From Kappaphycus alvarezii (Eukaryota; Rhodophyta; Florideophyceae; Gigartinales; Solieriaceae): a stretch of DNA of 64,000 bases. The translations under genes and the position numbers were made by a program. Shown here one piece after another: positions 61,176-64,000 of this stretch (positions within the stretch are counted from its first letter, which is position 1; each line of letters opens with the position of its first letter). The DNA is taken from the NCBI GenBank assembly GCA_002205965.3, contig NADL03000740.1, positions 434,001 to 498,000 on the forward strand. Direction: 5' to 3'. The notes beneath the pieces are model-generated. The model was not told the DNA's origin, did not search any database, and was given only the letters and a program-made list of their open reading frames with translations.

Positions 61176-61824
61176 ATGGGCCACCCAGCCTTCCTCTCCC
61201 CGCTTCCCATTACCACAACACCATTCAGACCAAACTCCGTTACCAACACCCGGCACAAAGCAACCGCCCCTTTGAGACCAGCTCACTGCACCATGCAAGT
61301 CAAAGTCCCCACCGCCTTTAAGACAGCCCTGTTAGACACTGTCACACCTCTCGACTTTGGCCGCGCCGTCTTCAATGACCAGGCTCGCCAGGACGAAATT
61401 GAGCAACTGGCTCGCCAGGTCGAAGCCACCAATCAGTCACTCACGCCTGGCACAGATCCCAACCTTTCGCCTCGTGGGAGCTTGTTTACACAACCTCGGC
61501 TTCTATTCTTGGTGCCAGTAGGCCTCCTTTCCTTCAGCCTTCCCGCATTGTCCAGGAGATTAATGCCGAGCAGCTTACCGCCGAAATCTCGAGTATTACA
61601 AGTTCGGTCCCTTTCAAATAACAAACTCCGTGGAGGCAAAGCTGGAGCCAGTGTCTGCGAATCGTTTCGATGTCAACTTTGTTCGCTTTGTCGTCTTTGG
61701 CTTCATCCCTATCGATGTTGAGAAGAATGACCGCTTCCGAGGCTGGCTGGTTACCTATTTAGACAACGACCTCCGCGTGTCTCGTGGAAATCGCGGAAAC
61801 CTATTCGTGCTTGTGAATAAGTAA
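61176..61824 (+). CDS. Plastid lipid-associated protein (PAP/fibrillin)
   Basis: Fibrillins coat plastoglobules or act near thylakoids in lipid and stress metabolism. The ATG at 61176 opens an N-terminus rich in Ser, Thr, Pro and Arg with almost no acidic residues (MGHPAFLSPLPITTTPFRPN), a plausible transit peptide. The PAP domain follows: FKTALLDTVTPLDFGR, DEIEQLARQVEATN, ELVYTTSASILGASRPPF, QPSRIVQEINAEQ, then NRFDVNFVRFVVFGFIPIDV and the typical end GWLVTYLDNDLRVSRGNRGN with LFVLVN. Two or three single-base frame changes (about 61480, 61620 and possibly one more) split it. It would be about 215 residues, a short member of the family. It converges on the kinase gene, 115 bases away. Confidence 0.88.
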
Positions 61825-61938
61825 ATCATTACCTCACCCACCCACGTCCGATTCATTTACAACATGCAATCCACTATCACCCTCGCGACAACCTGTCGTC
61901 AACTCAGTCTCTATGATCTGCAACCATGACCGAGATGC

Positions 61939-63975
61939 CTACTTGCGAACAGCCCGCATCGACTTGATGCGGCAGTCATCTAACCACGAACCAAACATCT
62001 CGGCATCCTTCCTTACCCCCGCCAACCACGGATGCCCCAGCAACACTGATGCCGTGGGACGTTTCTCAGGTTCCGTATGTGTGCATTGTGTGATAAAGTC
62101 ACGTGCTTGCGATGAAATCTTTATCCCGCTTGCATCATAAACGCTCCACATATTTGTACTCGTCGTTGCGTCGATAAAGTCAAAGTAGTTCTGCGCACGT
62201 GTGAATGGGTAACGTCCGAGCAAGCATTCCATCATCGACACTCCAAGCGCCCATACATCTGATGCATACGTATACTTTAACCCCTCCAGTCGCTCAGGAG
62301 ACATGTAAGCAATTGTCCCCACAAACGTCTCCACTCGAGACACCCCCGGATTCAAGTCTCGCGCGAGCCCAAAATCGCTCAATTTCGCGCAACACTGACG
62401 TCGGGACAGCAGTATGTTGGCCGTTTTGAAAGTCGCGGTGCAACACGTGGTGCTTGTGCAAAAACCGCAAACCACGAAGGCAGTCCATGGTAATCATCTG
62501 GACAATCTTCTCGGGGATTGCCCCGACTCTCTGCACAAATGTTGACAGACATCCGTGATCCATATACTCCAATGCGATATAAACGGCACCGGAACCGTCA
62601 TAAAACGCTCCATGGAAACGCACTAGAAAGCGACTGACATATGTCGACAGGGTTTCCAATTCTTTCAGCAGTTGATTCCTCTTTTCCTTCTCGTATACGC
62701 GAACCACTTTCAAAGCCATGGTCCGTTGCGAGGAATGTGCTCTGCTAGACAAACGCGCCCTGCTGCACCAGACCCGATCGTAGCCCCAGTCTTGAATTCT
62801 TTTAAACATCGAACTACGACCAAGTTTCTCTCGACTGCGGCACATCGCCGTCTATCAGAGGGTCGGAATCCTCACGTGTGATCTCCGAAGGTTTTGCCAC
62901 CATTCCCTCCGATGTTATTAATCCACCAGTTACAAGACCGCCGTCATCACCAAAGACAGTCGTAACCGGCCCCTCAATCGAGGCAGGATCGCCAGATAAC
63001 ATTTCTCCATTGGCGTTCAAGAGGGGAGGAGGACGTTTCGGCTTTCTGCATTCTGGCTGGCGGTTTTCTGGCAATTTCTCTGAGCTCTCGTCTGATTCAT
63101 TCCTGGCTTCATTTGCAGAGGTCTCTCTCCCTGCAACACTGATTGCCTTCTGTTCACAACGGCTCAAAGAATTCTCTCTCACTCCCCAAATACCGGTCGT
63201 GAACTCGTTTTGAGTCGCTTCTTCCAAGAGGAAATCATCATCCTCTCCATATGCATGCGCAAAGTCCTCAAACTGCGGCGACTTCCTCTCATTAGTGCTA
63301 TTATTCAAAATGTAAGGATCATCAGCACTTTTCTTGGTTGTAGAGGGAGTTGGGGATAAAGACAAGCCCCTATCATATTCTTGCACGACGATATGTTGTT
63401 TTGAGAGCCACCTGGGGACAATGTCCTCGGCGTGACGCCACCGCTGCTTGCCCCTACACTGCGGCTGTCTCTGCTTCTCAAAGAATGGAGACGACTTTCC
63501 GAGTGAGCAATCTTTCTTGACACTGACTTTTCAAAGATTCCCCTCTCCATTTGCTATTAATGATATCGAGCAGGCTCTCTGCAAAATTTGCTCATGTCGA
63601 CTCTTGACCTCCTGATATCAACAGACCTCTGAGGGGCACTTGGCATTCCAGCGCTTTCGTTTGCGATCACCATCTTCGAAATGAGTCTCCCTTATCCCTC
63701 CCCTGTCGGGTAGTTAGATTCAAACCCGTCGGGTTTTTCAACATCCTTGTCATCGAATTCATCCATATCGATGGTTGGAGGGGTGATGAAATCTTCGCCA
63801 GGGGGAGCAGCAGAAGTAACTTGATCATCACTATAAGAATCCGAAAATAAGTTCCACACATTTGGGGATGTGTGCTCGAGACCTTTCGGCGAGGTGCTCT
63901 CAGTGAAGCAATCATTTTTTTAGGGGAAGGCGTGGATTCAACAGGATACTCCTTATTTCCCCGAAAGAGGCCCAT
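61939..63975 (-). CDS. STE/MAPKK-like protein kinase with long N-terminal region
   Basis: A Ser/Thr or dual-specificity kinase of about 680 residues. The start MGLFRGNKEYP at 63975 leads into about 380 low-complexity residues rich in Ser, Pro and acidic residues. The catalytic domain (about 62800 to 61990) shows the glycine loop IGSGAAGRV (about 62780), the lysine in MALKVVRVYEK, ALEYMDHGCL, the catalytic loop HRDF followed by KTANILLS, the magnesium loop DFGLARDL, the activation segment ending VGTIAYMSPERLEG and YASDVWALGVSMMECLLGRY with PF. The VGTxxYMxPER and GxYPF patterns resemble MAPK kinases. Departures are HRDF for the usual HRDI/L and SPE for APE. At least four frame changes occur, two around the glycine loop and one before HRDF. 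The 5' end lies 25 bases inside the window edge. Confidence 0.85.
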
Positions 63976-64000
63976 GATTGCACTTGTGTTTTCTCCGCTG

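Noticed and set aside
1-64000. CRISPR array, tRNA or rRNA genes
   Set aside because: No regularly spaced repeats and no tRNA B-box in a cloverleaf context or rRNA-like sequence were seen. The short repeats present are tandem or palindromic, not CRISPR-like.

Overview
This looks like a piece of a eukaryotic nuclear genome from a photosynthetic protist, most likely a red alga (inference). The clues are a plastid-lipid-associated fibrillin with a transit-like N-terminus, a nuclear complex I 30 kDa subunit with a mitochondrial presequence, a bacterial-type dihydroorotase, few and short introns, and small gene islands separated by long blocks of Ty1/copia-type elements and AT-rich desert. I cannot name the species.

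Layout: positions 1 to about 18,250 are AT-rich DNA with no supportable gene, with some small palindromes and tandem repeats. From 18,250 the base composition becomes balanced: an unidentified candidate gene (18.5-19.7 kb), dihydroorotase (20.6-21.8 kb, +) and Rab geranylgeranyltransferase alpha (22.1-23.2 kb, -). A GC-rich non-LTR retroelement (23.5-26.5 kb) and a tyrosine-recombinase (DIRS/Ngaro-like) retroelement (27.5-31.9 kb, -) follow. A second gene island holds an SMP/C2 extended-synaptotagmin-like protein (32.6-34.1 kb, +), NDUFS3 (34.2-35.0 kb, -) and an unknown gene (35.3-35.95 kb, -). Then come three copia-type fossils: 36.5-42.2 kb (+), 42.2-46.6 kb (+) and 48.3-53.6 kb (-). The last carries a nested insertion, and an unknown coiled-coil gene sits between the second and third. 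The final island (54.8-64 kb) holds a fused enoyl-CoA hydratase/3-hydroxyacyl-CoA dehydrogenase/thiolase, thiamine-phosphate synthase, a YIPF6-like Golgi membrane protein, a plastid fibrillin and a STE/MAPKK-like protein kinase.

Two patterns run through the window. First, nearly every host gene is interrupted by several one- or two-base reading-frame shifts, although its catalytic motifs remain intact. That is better explained by uncorrected indel errors in the assembly than by decay of every gene. Second, clusters of the interleaved motifs TACTGTA and TACAGTA, often forming inverted repeats, lie just 5' of most of the identified genes.

The most interesting gene-level observation is the three-activity beta-oxidation fusion: one unbroken reading frame runs from the end of the hydroxyacyl-CoA dehydrogenase part into the thiolase. 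The identified host genes are housekeeping and do not form one pathway: pyrimidine synthesis, Rab prenylation, ER-plasma membrane contact, respiration, fatty acid oxidation, thiamine synthesis, Golgi traffic, plastid lipid bodies and signalling.
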